Positions 1 to 11,524 of a DNA stretch of 64,000 nt are shown one piece after another. The translations under genes were made by a program, and so were the position numbers. Position 1 is the stretch's first letter. Each line of letters starts with the position of its first letter. The notes beneath the pieces are model-generated. The model did no database searches and was not told the origin of the DNA. It worked only from the letters and a program-made list of their open reading frames with translations. Source of the stretch: Trichaptum fuscoviolaceum. Taxonomy: Eukaryota > Basidiomycota > Agaricomycetes > Hymenochaetales > Trichaptaceae. The stretch is from NCBI GenBank assembly GCA_910574455.1, contig CAJSYZ010000010.1:1020770-1084769 (forward strand). The letters run 5' to 3'.

Positions 1-48
1 TTCAATACGTACATGCGAACGTTATGAAAGCATATTAGGATCCAGTTG

Positions 49-1440
49 TTAGAGTCTTGCCCCCACGTCCCACAAATCGACTTCTCCAACATTGGGTAAG
101 AGTCTAAGGATGTTCAGCATTCGCGATTTGACTACCTTCGCATCGGATGACAATCGAGCGGATTTGACAGAGGGGAGTTTTTGCGCTTCCACAAAGGTCG
201 CAAGGACGTCGACACCACAGGTACAGACGCGGGAACCATTCTCCCATCTCTCCTGCCGCCGATGGAAACTAGAATAGTTGAAGGCGAAAAGCTTTTCTTT
301 CCTCGATGAGTCCAAGTAGAGGTTGATCCCCACACCTGGAGAATTGCTTTGATGATAAACTTCCAAAACTCCTGGCAATCGTTTGGATAGTCGAACAAGT
401 GATGAGGGCACAATTTGCGAAGGTTCAGAACTCGACTGAACATGGAGTGTCTGTATCGCTGGAGTGACGATGAAATCCAGCAAACTCGGAGAGAATTTGA
501 ACGCATTCCATACCAGTCGTCGAAGTTGAGGAAGAATTATGAGAGAGTTTTTTTTTAAGTCATGTGGACTACTAATTCGAGTCGATTCACACTCTAGTTC
601 GACGATAGTGCCTTTGCAGTAGGACAAGATTCGGACAACGTCATGCGCTGACCATGCTTCATATGACCTCTGAAACCTCGAAGTCGTCAAGGTCAATCTT
701 TGGACATGTCCAAGTATTTGGTATGAGGATATTGGGATAGTAGTTCCACAGAGAAGGATGTCCTCTAGTCGCGAAGTTTTAAATTGCAAGTGGGCAGTTG
801 CGATCTCCTGATAAGTGCCGGTGTTGATACAAATGTATTTGAGAAATGGTGCGGATGTGTTTGTGTCTGGTAGTGTGATGCGACGAAATCCGGATGTGCC
901 TAAGGAGAGTCTTTCTATCCTGTGCATGTTCTCTGCGAGAAACGAGTTGATGCAAGCTACATCAGCTTGGTCATCTCCAGAGTATCTCGACCTAAGCTGA
1001 ACGCTAACGTCCAGGAGCGCGCCCCGCGAGCGACGTAGAATCATCTTCACAATTGCGTAATTGGCAGGTAGTTCAACTCGAGTCCAAAACGATGATAAGT
1101 CGATTATTATCCGCCGCCAGTATGAGCAAACACCCGAAAGCACTACAGTAGACTTGTAGCTCGGAGGCCGAATTGGACGGTGCCTTCTGTCAATGTGGAT
1201 ATATCCTTCAGATAGAGGGATAGATGCAGGCCCACCGCTACATGAAGTGTTTCTACATTTGCATCGCTCTCGAACTGCATAATCAAATATGCAAACTAGC
1301 ATTTCGTATGGCAAGCAATGTATAGTCGTCGGAATGACATTGTTTTCTTTTTGCAATTGGAGGCCTTCTGCTATCTTAGGGACTGGCTTAGTTAGTATGT
1401 TATTAATTTCGTTTTTTTGCCCGAGGCCTTCCAATTCCAT
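49..1440 (-). CDS. F-box protein, 463 aa, single exon
   Basis: Intact intronless frame of 463 codons starting at an ATG at 1440. An F-box-like motif lies at about residues 40-60 (TTIHCLPYEMLVCIFDYA), followed by the usual second block with a Cys-x-x-Trp-Arg signature (VCSYWRRIIIDLSSFW, about residues 104-119). The remaining 340 residues are leucine-rich with irregular spacing, as in the large agaricomycete families of F-box/LRR-like proteins. By family knowledge such proteins recruit substrates to SCF (Skp1-Cul1) ubiquitin ligases; the substrate here cannot be inferred. It is divergent from PWP2, with about 370 bp between the two start codons. A weak Cys-rich patch (CKCRNTSC) follows the F-box. 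The family call is secure; no orthologue can be named. Confidence 0.8.
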   Translation of the reverse strand: MELEGLGQKNEINNILTKPVPKIAEGLQLQKENNVIPTTIHCLPYEMLVCIFDYAVRERCKCRNTSCSGGPASIPLSEGYIHIDRRHRPIRPPSYKSTVVLSGVCSYWRRIIIDLSSFWTRVELPANYAIVKMILRRSRGALLDVSVQLRSRYSGDDQADVACINSFLAENMHRIERLSLGTSGFRRITLPDTNTSAPFLKYICINTGTYQEIATAHLQFKTSRLEDILLCGTTIPISSYQILGHVQRLTLTTSRFQRSYEAWSAHDVVRILSYCKGTIVELECESTRISSPHDLKKNSLIILPQLRRLVWNAFKFSPSLLDFIVTPAIQTLHVQSSSEPSQIVPSSLVRLSKRLPGVLEVYHQSNSPGVGINLYLDSSRKEKLFAFNYSSFHRRQERWENGSRVCTCGVDVLATFVEAQKLPSVKSARLSSDAKVVKSRMLNILRLLPNVGEVDLWDVGARL

Positions 1441-1806
1441 GGGGGTTGACTCGCATGTCCTACTTGACGCCTCATGGCTCTCATGCTGCCAGCATCGTGT
1501 TGAATAGTGACTGTGAGTGCCGATACCTACATATATTGTATAAAGGTGATGCTCACAACGTATAACCGAGTCCGTCGTCGATTATTTAATAGCTTTTTCA
1601 CCAGTTTTTTCCATTGAACGTGACTTTCGGATTCCATGGTGGAAGTTGAGACGAAGGATAAGCAACATGCGTGCCGGTGCGTGGGGAGAATGATGATCTC
1701 ATCTTAAACTGCTACTAAGTTGTACAGCACCGCCACTGGCACAACGGAGGACTTTTCTGCATCTTGGTACGGAGTCCGACTCCGATTGCCTCACAGAATA
1801 GCTTCT

Positions 1807-4800
1807 ATGAAGGCCAACTATAAAGTGCGTAGCGTTTCGTTTGAATGGCAAAAGAAATTGTCTGAACGAAAGAAGTTCTCAAACCTTTGTGGGACAGTCT
1901 ACCGTCAAGGAAACATACTCTTCACTGCGGATGGAAATTCTCTGCTAAGTCCAGTGGGAAACCGGGTGTCAGTTTTTGACCTTGTAAAGTAAGTAGACAT
2001 CTTTTGCGACTATCCGTTGCTCGCTCAATGTTGATAAGCACTTAGCAACAAGTCATACACCCTACCCTTCGAGAATCGAAAAAATATCGCTGCGATTGCT
2101 CTAAGCCCTGACGGAAATGTCTTGATTTCCATTGACGAAGGTGAGTTAGACTGATCTCTCGTGTAAGAGCCTGCCGCTGAACTGGTTTGCGTAGATGGGA
2201 GAGCACTATTGGTTAACTTCCGGAGACGAGTCGTCCTACACCACTTCAATTTCAAGAAGCCAGTTCGCGTAGTCAAGTTCTCTCCAGACGGCCGGTATGT
2301 CCACGAGCACTTTTTCTGGCTAATAAGATCTGACATTCCCGGAAGATTTATCGCGGTGACACACGATGCGCACGTTCAAGTATGGCAGACACCGAATCAC
2401 CTCATGCGCGAGTTTGCACCCTTCAATCTGCATAGGACGTACACTGGGCATCATGACGAGGTGTTGAGCATACAATGGTCACCGGACTCTACGTAAGTTT
2501 CATCTACTCCCCCTCAACAGGACCCAACTTATACTCGAAGAAAGCTGCTTCATCACTACTTCGCGAGATATGACAGCTCGACTATTTACGCTTAACCCAG
2601 TTGAAGGTTTCCGGCCAAAAACGTTTGCAGGTCATAGGGATGTTGTGCAGAGTGCATATTTCTCAGCAGACTCGAAGACGGTGCCGTTTAATTATCTCAT
2701 ATTGCGCTTCAAATTGGCCACTCATACTCTACTTCTCAAACTCACATAGATATACACCGTCAGCAAGGATGGTGCTGTTTTTACCTGGAAAGCGAAGCCT
2801 TCCGAAGGCGATGACTCTGACGAGGTTGATGGACCATCGACAGTGTCTAGCAATCCGATCGCAAATACACGATGGGGTATTGCAAAACGCAACTATTTCA
2901 ATCAGCCTCAGACGAAAGTAGTCTGTAGCGCGTTCCATGCCGCCTCCAACTTGCTGGTCGTAGGATTCTCCACTGGCGTATTCGGATTGTGGGAGATGCC
3001 TGAATTCGCCAACATTCATACTTTAAGCATATCCCAAGAAAAGATCTCGTCTGTGGAGATCAATCTCAGCGGCGAATGGCTTGCTTTTGGCGCGAGCAAG
3101 CTAGGGCAACTCCTTGTGTGGGAATGGCAGTCCGAGTCCTACGTCTTGAAACAACAAGGTCATTACTTTGATATGAATACGCTATCGTATTCATCCGACG
3201 GTCAGTACATCGCCACCGGTGGTGATGATGGCAAAATCAAAATCTGGAATACGGTATCTGGATTCTGCTTTGTCACCTTCTCCGAACACTCCTCTGCCAT
3301 TTCTGCCGTCGAATTCGCCAAACAAGGACAAGTGCTGTTTTCCGCGTCCTTAGACGGAACAGTCAGAGCCTTTGACCTTGTCCGCTACCGAAATTTCCGC
3401 ACCTTTACTTCACCATCACCGGTTCAATTCTCATCGCTGGCCGTTGACGACAGTGGGGAAGTCGTCGCCGCCGGGTCGACGGACAGTTTTCAGATTTTCA
3501 TGTGGTCTGTGCAGACAGGCAAACTGCTAGACGTGCTGAGTGGTCATGAAGGACCAGTCAGTTCCCTTGCTTTTTCTCCTACAGGGAACATTCTTGCGAG
3601 CGGTTCTTGGGACAAGTCTGTCCGGCTCTGGAACGTGTTTGATCGCTCACATGCAGTTGAACCGTTCTCTATGAGCGCAGATGTACTTGCATTAGCGTTC
3701 CGCCCAGATGGGAAGGAGCTTGCTGCCTCCTCTCTGGATGGTCAAATCATCTTTCTTGATGTCTCTCAGGGAAAGCAAACAAACCTTATCGAAGGTCGAA
3801 AGGATATTGCAGGGGGCCGAAAGGCTGATGATCGGCAAGCAGCGTCAAACAGCTCTTCGAGCAAAAGCTTCAACAGCCTGGCGTATAGTGCTGACGGCTC
3901 ATGTATTCTTGCGGGTGGGAACAGCAAGTACGTAGTGCTGTACGACGTACGGGATGGCGTGATGGTGAAGAAGTATCAGATAAGCGAGAACCTTTCCCTA
4001 GACGGCACGGAGGAATACTTGGACAGTCGGAGAGTCACTGAAGCAGGGAACATTGACCTAATTGATGATCGAGGAGATGAAAGCGACCTTGACGATCGAA
4101 TGGATCATGCACTACCGGGCGCACAACGGGGTGACCTCTCCAAACGACGGTATCGCCAAGAAGCGCGAACTAAATGTGTACGGTTCTCGCCGACGGGCAA
4201 GGCGTGGGCATCTGCGTCCACAGAGGGTCTGCTCATCTACTCTCTGGACGACACAGTTGCGTTCGACCCATTCGACCTCGACATGGACCTGACGCCAGCT
4301 GCCGTCATGACTGTCATAGAGCGCCATGAATTCCTGAAGGCGCTTGTGATGGCCTTCCGGCTGAACGAACGGCCTCTCATCCGGCGTGCATATGAAGCTG
4401 TTCCACGCGCGGATGTTGGGCTTGTCTCCCGTCAGCTTCCTGTTGTATATCTCGAGAAGATGCTGCGTTTCGTTGCAGATAGACTGGACCCTGCAGGAAG
4501 CTCTGCTGCGGCTGGTACAAGATCACCTCACCTTGAGTTCGATGTGCTGTGGGTGCGCGCACTGCTATTCGCGCATGGCAGATATCTCAGGGACCATTCC
4601 ACGGAGTACGCAAGTGCTTTCCGTGGGATACGGAAGGGTCTAGTGGATGCGGAAGAAAACATCTCGCGAATGTAAGTGTGTCAATTGATACGGGAATTCT
4701 TAGATGTACTAATCTTCGGTTTTAGTTGCGATGAAAACACTGCCACGCTGAATTTCCTCATTGACCAGTCGAAGGTTAAGGAAACTGACGGCGATCCGGC

Positions 4801-4828
4801 GGACGAGGTTATGGAACTTGATTCGTAA
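1807..4828 (+). CDS. PWP2: Periodic tryptophan protein 2, WD40 subunit of the U3 snoRNP
   Basis: Eight exons join without a frame break: 1807-1824, 1873-1988, 2046-2140, 2195-2294, 2346-2492, 2521-2680, 2750-4671 and 4726-4828, giving 886 aa. The N-terminus reads MKANYK then KFSNLCGTVYRQGN, a hallmark of PWP2. WD40 repeats run through the first 600 residues (for example GHEGPVSSLAFSPTGN and GSWDKSVRLWN), followed by the PWP2-specific C-terminal domain (RHEFLKALVMAFRLNE), the usual size for the family. PWP2 is a core UTP-B subunit of the small-subunit processome and acts in nucleolar 18S rRNA maturation. The first exon is only 18 nt and its 48-nt intron contains no stop, so an unspliced transcript would add 16 codons in frame. 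I chose the spliced form because it restores the conserved N-terminus. Confidence 0.93.
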
Positions 4829-4949
4829 AACGCATCCGGTATCACAAGAAATGTAACCTATCATAACTAATCTTTGGTTCTGTTAAGTATTTGTTTAATT
4901 ACAGTATGGTTGATTATATCCATAAACATAAGACGTTTCTCATCGTACT

Positions 4950-5652
4950 TTATTTTGAGAAGGTTTTCTTTACGGCTTCCACGACATCTTCTGCCATGCC
5001 TTCGACACCTCGAACGACATCGTCCATAACACCATTCTCTTTAGCTCCGCCGTCTCCGGTGTTTGCTCGCTTCTTCAAAAGACTAACTTTCCCGGACTCA
5101 TACCAAAGAGGCTTCTTCGTATAAACATTTTCTCCATCTCCATCGCGCTGGGCTGTCGGAACTTCGAAGATACGTGCCGAAGGTGCAGCATCCCCGCCAT
5201 TCACCAAGGCCGCCATCTGCGCGCGATCCTGCGATTTAGTACGATGGTGCGAATCGTGCTGAGACTTGATCCCTTGAAGGGGGGACGCACGAGCCTCAAT
5301 CCGCGCTGCACGCAATGTGGCAGGGTTGGCAGGATCTGAGGAAGGGAAGTTCCGCTGGAACATGCGTGATTCCCCTACGAAGTCGAATGTGAGCGCGCGA
5401 CAGGCAAGAGTGGTGTTCTAAATCAACGTACAGGTGGCAATCTTCCCCGTATCATTAGTCTTGTCAAGCATAAACTTGCGTTCATGCTTTCCGTGGAGGA
5501 AAGCAAAGAATCCAATGAGACCGGTGGCAACTAGTGCTCCGCCAGCGAATGCCACCTAAAGACACTCAGTTTGGGGGGACAGAGCGCTCGAAAAAACTAC
5601 TTACTCTACCCTTGGGATTAGAGCTGGCAAGGTTGTTAGAGAAGTGGCTCAT
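4950..5652 (-). CDS. Orphan 198-aa protein with one N-terminal membrane segment
   Basis: Three exons (5652-5605, 5555-5432, 5374-4950) with good GTAAGT and GTACGT donors give 198 codons plus stop. A short polar N-terminus (MSHFSNNLASSNPKGR) precedes one hydrophobic segment (VAFAGGALVATGLIGFFAFL, about residues 17-36), then a basic/polar soluble region and an amphipathic tail ending in KKTFSK. The layout suggests a small single-pass organelle-membrane protein, possibly mitochondrial, but I recognise no family. The 3' end faces the 3' end of PWP2 with about 120 bp between the stop codons. The gene model is convincing; the function is unknown. Confidence 0.7.
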
Positions 5653-5789
5653 TGTAGGTGGGTGCAATGGAATTGAGCGTAGCAGAGTCGGAGTCGATAT
5701 CCAAGTTGGTGGCAATGTCAGCCCGCAGAACTAGTTATACTATGGTCTGAACTGGAGTCGCTAAGACAGACGTTCAGATTTTGGCTACG

Positions 5790-6234
5790 TCACCAATTCC
5801 TCGTGACGAACCCAGGCTGATTGTGTATGTTCCATTTGACGCCCTGTCTAGTAGTTTCGTTCCGAATCCGAGAGATGAGAGACAGGAGGCTCATTCGCAA
5901 TCTTCTTGATTTTTGTCCTAGATATAAGCAGTGTCTCAGACCGGTACCCACCGTGACGACTGACAGGGTAAGAACACCCCAGAGTTGAGCGAACTCATCG
6001 ATATCAAATGCTGGTTCAACTGAGTCATCATGATTGCTGGAGTCGACTAAAATCTAGATAATAATGTTGACATACGTTTAAGTGGCCACAGGAGAGGAGA
6101 CTGTTGGCAAGAGTACAAGTCTGCATACTTGGGCCTCGCCGTCATTTAGACTCTCGATCTTGTTATCAGCCAGTCCCTAGAAACGACAAGAGTAGTGTTA
6201 TGCCAACCCCTTGTTTGGACAGTATTGTTTGCAT
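5790..6234 (-). CDS. Possible small gene, 112 aa, no recognised family
   Basis: Tentative model on the minus strand: 6234-6208, 6176-6129 and 6053-5790 join in frame from an ATG (MQTILSKQ) and leave an 87-codon open last exon containing DIDEFAQLWGVLTLSVVT. Splice sites are weak (GTTGGC, GTATGC) and the introns are 31 and 75 nt, the first at the lower limit. A further tiny intron inside the last exon (GTGGGT to CTAG, 34 nt) would shorten the C-terminus. The long last frame, acidic then hydrophobic, is the main support. It could equally be chance. Confidence 0.28.
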
Positions 6235-7847
6235 CGCATTTTAAATACATTCTTGGAGTTCATCAAAAGCAATATTTCGTAGGCCTCTGCGCACCATCAT
6301 AACATTAGGCCACCCGTCGTAGTGAAGGCGGTGTATAAGAAAAGGTGATAAGGTCAAAGACCCAAGCTCTTGTACCTCCCAAAGCGCGTACCAAAGCGAG
6401 CCGAAAGCATGCCGAGGCTGTGACACAGCCTTTTGAGGGCAATATTACTGCCTTTTATGGCCTGTGTGGCTACGAGATTCGGCCAAGCTTTGGCCAGAAA
6501 TGAAGAACTAGTGTATTGTACACGAGGGTTAAACGAGTCTAGCAAGACCAATGCGCATCAAAGGTGAAAACCACAAGTGTGGCTTTTGTGGTTCACCAGG
6601 GCGTATATAATCCGAGCGATTTCTTCTCCTTTTCCCCAAACAAGTCCTCCATCCTCTTCTCTTCTTCTTCCTCGGACGTCGAGGGGAAGGGGGGAAGACA
6701 TCGCCATTATCACATCCTCGCCATCTCATACCGAGTCGATTGTGCGCAAGCACTTTCTCAAGTCTGGATGCATTCTTTCCTTCTCGGGTGGACCACTCTT
6801 CGGAGATGGACCCCAGCTTGCTCGCCAAGGCTTCATGCGCTGCCGTGGGCAATCGCGCCTACAGCATAGTATGCGGACGACGCGACGCAGGTGATGAGAA
6901 GGGGGGGCACGGTACGTCTTCACACCTTCTCTCGTTCTCTGCTCTACTTCGCCGTCCACCTGCCTTCGCTTTCCGGAAGCGGGCACGCAGCTCACCGTGG
7001 GCTCTCCTATGTCTATGGACATCCTGCGGAAACGTAGGGTGCTCGTAGTTACGGGAGCTCCTTTGCTGTTTGGTGCCGGCCCTTACGTTAACCTCGTTTG
7101 GGTTCGGAAACGGTTTGAGGGAGGAGCACAGCGCCGGCTCCTCTCGGGAACTACGACCATAAGTCCGCACGGCGCACATACCAGGGCGCAGTCATCTAAA
7201 TAGCCCGTCCGAGCAGACCCTAGCTGCTGAGATGGTGCACGGCTCAGGGGGATAAGCGTGGCCTACCGCAACAGTTGGCCCCATGGTTAGGTCCATCAGA
7301 CCATGGAAAGAGAAAGATGACGCCCTGGGGCAGACGGAGTGTATCCTCCTTTGCAGTTGAAGATGGACTCTGGGGAGATCCTAACGCGGATATTGGAGTA
7401 GAAGTTCAGTGGTCGAGTTCCTGGACGGTACGAATAGAGCAGAGACGAGATGTTTGGTGTGACTGACGCGCGTGTTCTCGAATTGCGATCTGTGCGAATG
7501 GGATCATCGCATGGATCAGGCTACTCGGGAGAGTTGACTGGATTAGGCACCCAATTTTTCGCCCTCTTCGAGGCTCCTTGTGAGCTTTGTTGGTTCCACT
7601 GACCTTTTTGTTTTGAAGACAGGAAATGCGATAACTTTTACTCCTTACTAGTGAGTCGCTGATGCGTTCCAAGAACGAGCTGATTGTTCGCAGCAGGCAT
7701 GTTGTGACCTTCTCTTGGGATATCTTTAATCAACGCAACAGTTTGTTATATTTATCTATCCTCGTTTTTCAGTTCCCTTCTATACTTCGAAAATGTGCAT
7801 TAACGTACGAGACATTGTATTTAGTTGACCATCTTTATCAACTCAGA
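6235..7847. other. Intergenic stretch without a convincing gene
   Basis: About 1.6 kb between the small genes and the 3' end of the sorting nexin. Several overlapping frames of 60-107 codons exist on both strands at 6530-7200 because the DNA is GC-richer there, but none shows a known domain, consistent splice structure or codon periodicity. A pyrimidine-rich tract lies at about 6625-6670. I see no RNA gene or repeat. Confidence 0.5.
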
Positions 7848-10845
7848 TCACCAAAATCTACTGAACACACTCCCTCGTCCATATGTATTTGCGCTTGAAG
7901 CATGACTCCCATTCGTTATACTGGTTCGGTCTGTGAGAGTACCATTCAGATTTGATCCCGAGCTGAAGATTGCTCCGACACCCTGTATAGCCGAGCTCAC
8001 TGGCCTCAAAGGCGAGGGATCCAGCACATGAGGGCAGGGCATAGGGAGAGGAGTTGTCGAAAGCTTCGGTTCCTGCAAGTCACGCTCGTATACCGATGGG
8101 AACCGTGGGCCTGGCATCGTGAGTTCGTGTTCTTGTTGCGGCACATCAAAGAGCGCACGAGTAGTTCGCAATCGGTTGAGGACCTAAACAGTGAGTTCAG
8201 CGTGAGTACAAGCACTAGCAATAAATTACCTTGCTTACCTTCTCGTAGAACAATATCTCGTTATCTAGGTGCTCTTTCGTTATCCGCTCGAAGTCCTCTT
8301 TCTTCTGTGAATGGTAATCATCAAACTCCGCCAACGTTGTATTCAGCACGGTCTCGCAGCGCGTTGCAACATCTCCGTTCGTCTCTGTTGCATCTTTGCA
8401 CTTTGCAAGTGCTGCTTTGTGGATGTCTAATATAGGCTACTCAAGGTAGGTTCGCTTATCGGCAAAAAATACAGAGCAAAACAAGCTAACGTACTGAGTA
8501 GATTGAATTCGGGTGTGATGCAGATTTAAGTGACTCATGAGTGGTGAGCATCGTATTTCGTGCCTATTTGAAGCGGTGGCATCAATAACTCCTAAACATT
8601 CTGACTGTTCATACAGACGACTTACATGAGATTCGTATAGATCTGCAACACCCTGAAACGTCTCTGCTGTCTTTTGCATACATTTCGTGAGCCGAAGGCA
8701 ATCTGAGCGAGAGTGTTATTTGAGTTTGTTAATCATTGACTGCTATGCGGCAGCCATACCCGCACAGTCGTCCCTCCAACACCAGGCACCGTCTGCATCC
8801 AGCAGACCCTTCTTTTGCCGACAGCTTTTCCTCTTCTTGCTACTTCTGCTGTCTCGAGATCCTAAATTATCCTCCTCCTCCTCTTCTTCTTCTTCTTCCT
8901 CAGGTATGGATATGGCGCTTGAGAGCGGAGTCGACGTTATGAGGGAAAGGAGCGAGTACGATAGCAGACGCTCCGCATTAGACATGTCTGAATAGTCGGG
9001 CCCGCAGATTTATAAATCATTGATATTAAGGACCGAAATAATTTGTAAATCTTACCGATTCTTGCAGCTCTGATTTTACCATATATATTTCGAAATTGTT
9101 GTACACCACGACTGACTGCCCGGGTGTGATTTCGGAAGCGCTCGACTGTCTCTTCTGCGTCTTCAGCGTCAACGTGGAAGGCCGGATGATAAATTCTGGC
9201 ATAGAAGGAAGGGTCGTCCGAAGTGCGATGAAGGTGATGCGGGAGTTGCCTCTTCCATTCCTATTCACACAACCCCAGTGCGCTAGAAGTCAACCCTCCA
9301 AGTCATCACTGTCAGGGAGGAGCACTCACCACATCGTTATCGCATCCCAAGAAAAACATCACGACCTCGGTACACCTCGCAACGGGATGCCTAACGACTT
9401 TATTAATGTACCGTTCAAGCTCGCCGCGCCGCGCCTCCACGAACGCCTCGCTAAATCGACCTGCGTATTGCTTCTCCGGAAGAGGTGGTAGTGCTATTCC
9501 AGGTAGCAGACGCGTGAGCGCATTGTGCAAGAAGACAAAATGCGAGAAGCGTCGCTGGACTGTCATGATGTGACCTCCGCCATCTCCGTCACCAACTGTT
9601 CCGTCGGATGAGTCAGAACTGGCAGTGGCGATGGAAGAAAACCGTTCATGCCAACTTGATCCAAGCGTTGTGTTGGTGGACGATGGTGTGGAGAAGACAG
9701 ATGTTACATTGTAGACTGTGTATGCGCCGACGTTACCGGCTTCAAGAACGGGAAGGCGCTTCTCCGGTGAGTGCACGCGAACATGGAAAGGTGGGATTTT
9801 ACTCTTCCAAGTTGGACCAACTTCAATGTAATGCTTCTCCGACTCTGTTCTATCGGCGGGCACGCTTGCATCAGTTCTTTCTCTCGTATGAAAGGCATCC
9901 GTCAACAAAGGCAAGCCTTCGATAGCAGAATTCGATAGTGCCAAGTTTTCCTCAGGCAAGGCAGGAGGAGCAGGGCTACCTTTCAGAATGAATTCTTCCG
10001 CGCCGCTCGTTACAAAACTCGAGAACCGATTGATGCTCTTCCCGCCCAGCAGACTGCGGCGCATTGCAGATAATTGAAGTTGCTGGCGAAACCATTCGCC
10101 TGTATTTTGTGGAAGTAAAGGTGAGTACCCCGAAGACGAGGCGGTTTCCTGCAGAGAGGTAGGGACGGTAGGGGGAGGTGCTGAAGAGGAAGACAAAGCA
10201 ACAGAAGCCCGTGGAGTGGCTGAATGCGAAGATGCATCTCGTATTCGAACATAGGTACTTTGTTCTTCAGGTTCTTCAGATTCAATTTCTTCGATGTACT
10301 AAGGAGTTATCAGGCAATTGAGCGGTAGGCGCATATAAGTCGACACTAACTGCAAAATAGGATCTCGGAACAAGTCCGACTTCACCAGCATGGCCATCCT
10401 CATCCTCGCCTGTGGTCGTTAGTAGAGGGATTCTTGCAAGGCTCCAACCCTCCGCCAGGTCTTCAGTCAAGATTTCGATATCCTCTCCGGCCTTCAAGTT
10501 GAGCTCGTTGTATTCCCCTTTCCCGTCAAAATCGTACAAGACGCGAGCAAATTTGCCCCTCGGTAGTTCAATGTTAGCATCACCATCCTCTGGTTGTTTC
10601 GGCTCAGTTCTATCGACGCTGCTGAAGAAAACACCATATCTCCCAGCTCCGGGGCCTTTCTCCTCGTCCGAGAGCGAGAGACTATCAAGCTCCCGTTCGA
10701 GATGTTCAGTCCACGCCGCCGAGCTGTTGATGCCCGCGTCAAACGACGTCCCGCGCGTCAAGTACGGCGAGGATACTGCAGTGGTCGTCGCCAAAGTCAC
10801 TGACGCCGCCGCCGGCGATTTCACGCGTCGAGGAAACGTCGACAT
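7848..10845 (-). CDS. SH3-PX-BAR sorting nexin (SNX9/18/33-like), 858 aa
   Basis: Eight exons join in frame: 10845-10351, 10298-9330, 9260-9056, 8987-8760, 8702-8626, 8563-8495, 8436-8239 and 8183-7848. Domains in order: an SH3 domain at about residues 95-165 (ARVLYDFDGKGEYNELNLKA, then EGWSLAR and GLVPRSYF); a Ser/Pro linker; a PX domain at about 300-490 with the phosphoinositide-binding RRFSHF and the PPLPEKQ loop; then helical BAR segments (NIYGKIRAARIDMSNAERLL and DYHSQKKEDFERITKEHLDN). This order is that of SNX9-type nexins, which couple curved PI-rich membranes to actin and endocytosis. An acidic insertion of ten consecutive Glu plus a basic KKRKSCRQKK stretch interrupts the BAR region. 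The C-terminus is Ser/Pro-rich. Its start lies 306 bp from the divergent small-protein gene. Confidence 0.85.
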
Positions 10846-11151
10846 TGCAGTTCGTCAAGAGTATGAGCTCAAGGTGCACAGATAGGGGCTCCCGGGTTGT
10901 GAGAATGCTGAGTAGAAGTAGACCTCTAATATTCGAAATCATAAGACGTCACGGCATGAGGCGTATCTGTAGATCTGTTAGTTCTTCAGTGGGCATTCTG
11001 TTGATTTTGAGCTTGTTCTCTGGGATGGTGACATAGCTTTGCATAGTCCGAAGTGGACGAGACGGGTTGTGTGCACGGAGGAGGTCAGAACAGAGTGAAA
11101 GAAAGACAATTTCGGCAAACTCAGGCGCGTCATCTTCAGTTACTGACTGTC

Positions 11152-11524
11152 ATGAACACTCCAAAAAGCATGGTAAGGCAGTACAACTCCCTCGCCATCC
11201 TCTAGCTAACGAAGACGTCTGCAGGCCCTAGGCTGGGGCGCCTTGATTGCTGCCGCTGGTGTTGGGTATATTTATGCGCGAAAAGACATAAACGAAAGGA
11301 GGAGAAAGCAAGCAGCTCTTGGGACGCGACCGACGGAAAAATTGGATTGTGCGTCTCATCTATCTTCACCTCAGTAGACAATCCTGATTATCCATACTTT
11401 ATCAGGGCAAGCAAAGGTTGAGCAGAGTGTGTCTGCAACGCAGGCACCCATCACTTCGGATGGTGTACCTCGAGCGACCTCTTCACCTGATCCACCTGAC
11501 GGTAGTAGTAATGCGCAGAAATAA
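11152..11524 (+). CDS. Small single-span membrane protein, 87 aa
   Basis: Exons 11152-11172, 11225-11348 and 11406-11524 splice in frame to 87 codons. The protein begins MNTPKSM, then a hydrophobic helix with a conserved-looking Gly-Trp-Gly start (ALGWGALIAAAGVGYIYA), a basic patch KDINERRRKQ, the motif GTRPTEKLDW, and a low-complexity polar tail. Short fungal proteins of this arrangement are widespread, and I associate it with small uncharacterised inner-membrane proteins. The helix followed by an Arg/Lys cluster suggests mitochondrial membrane insertion, which is inference. It is divergent from the sorting nexin. Confidence 0.72.

Noticed and set aside
6564..7203. Cluster of overlapping 60-107-codon frames on both strands
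   Set aside because: Open on several frames at once, which indicates composition rather than coding; no homology recognised.
10412..10885. 157-codon plus-strand frame
   Set aside because: Lies entirely opposite the first exon of the sorting nexin, whose SH3 domain is unmistakable.
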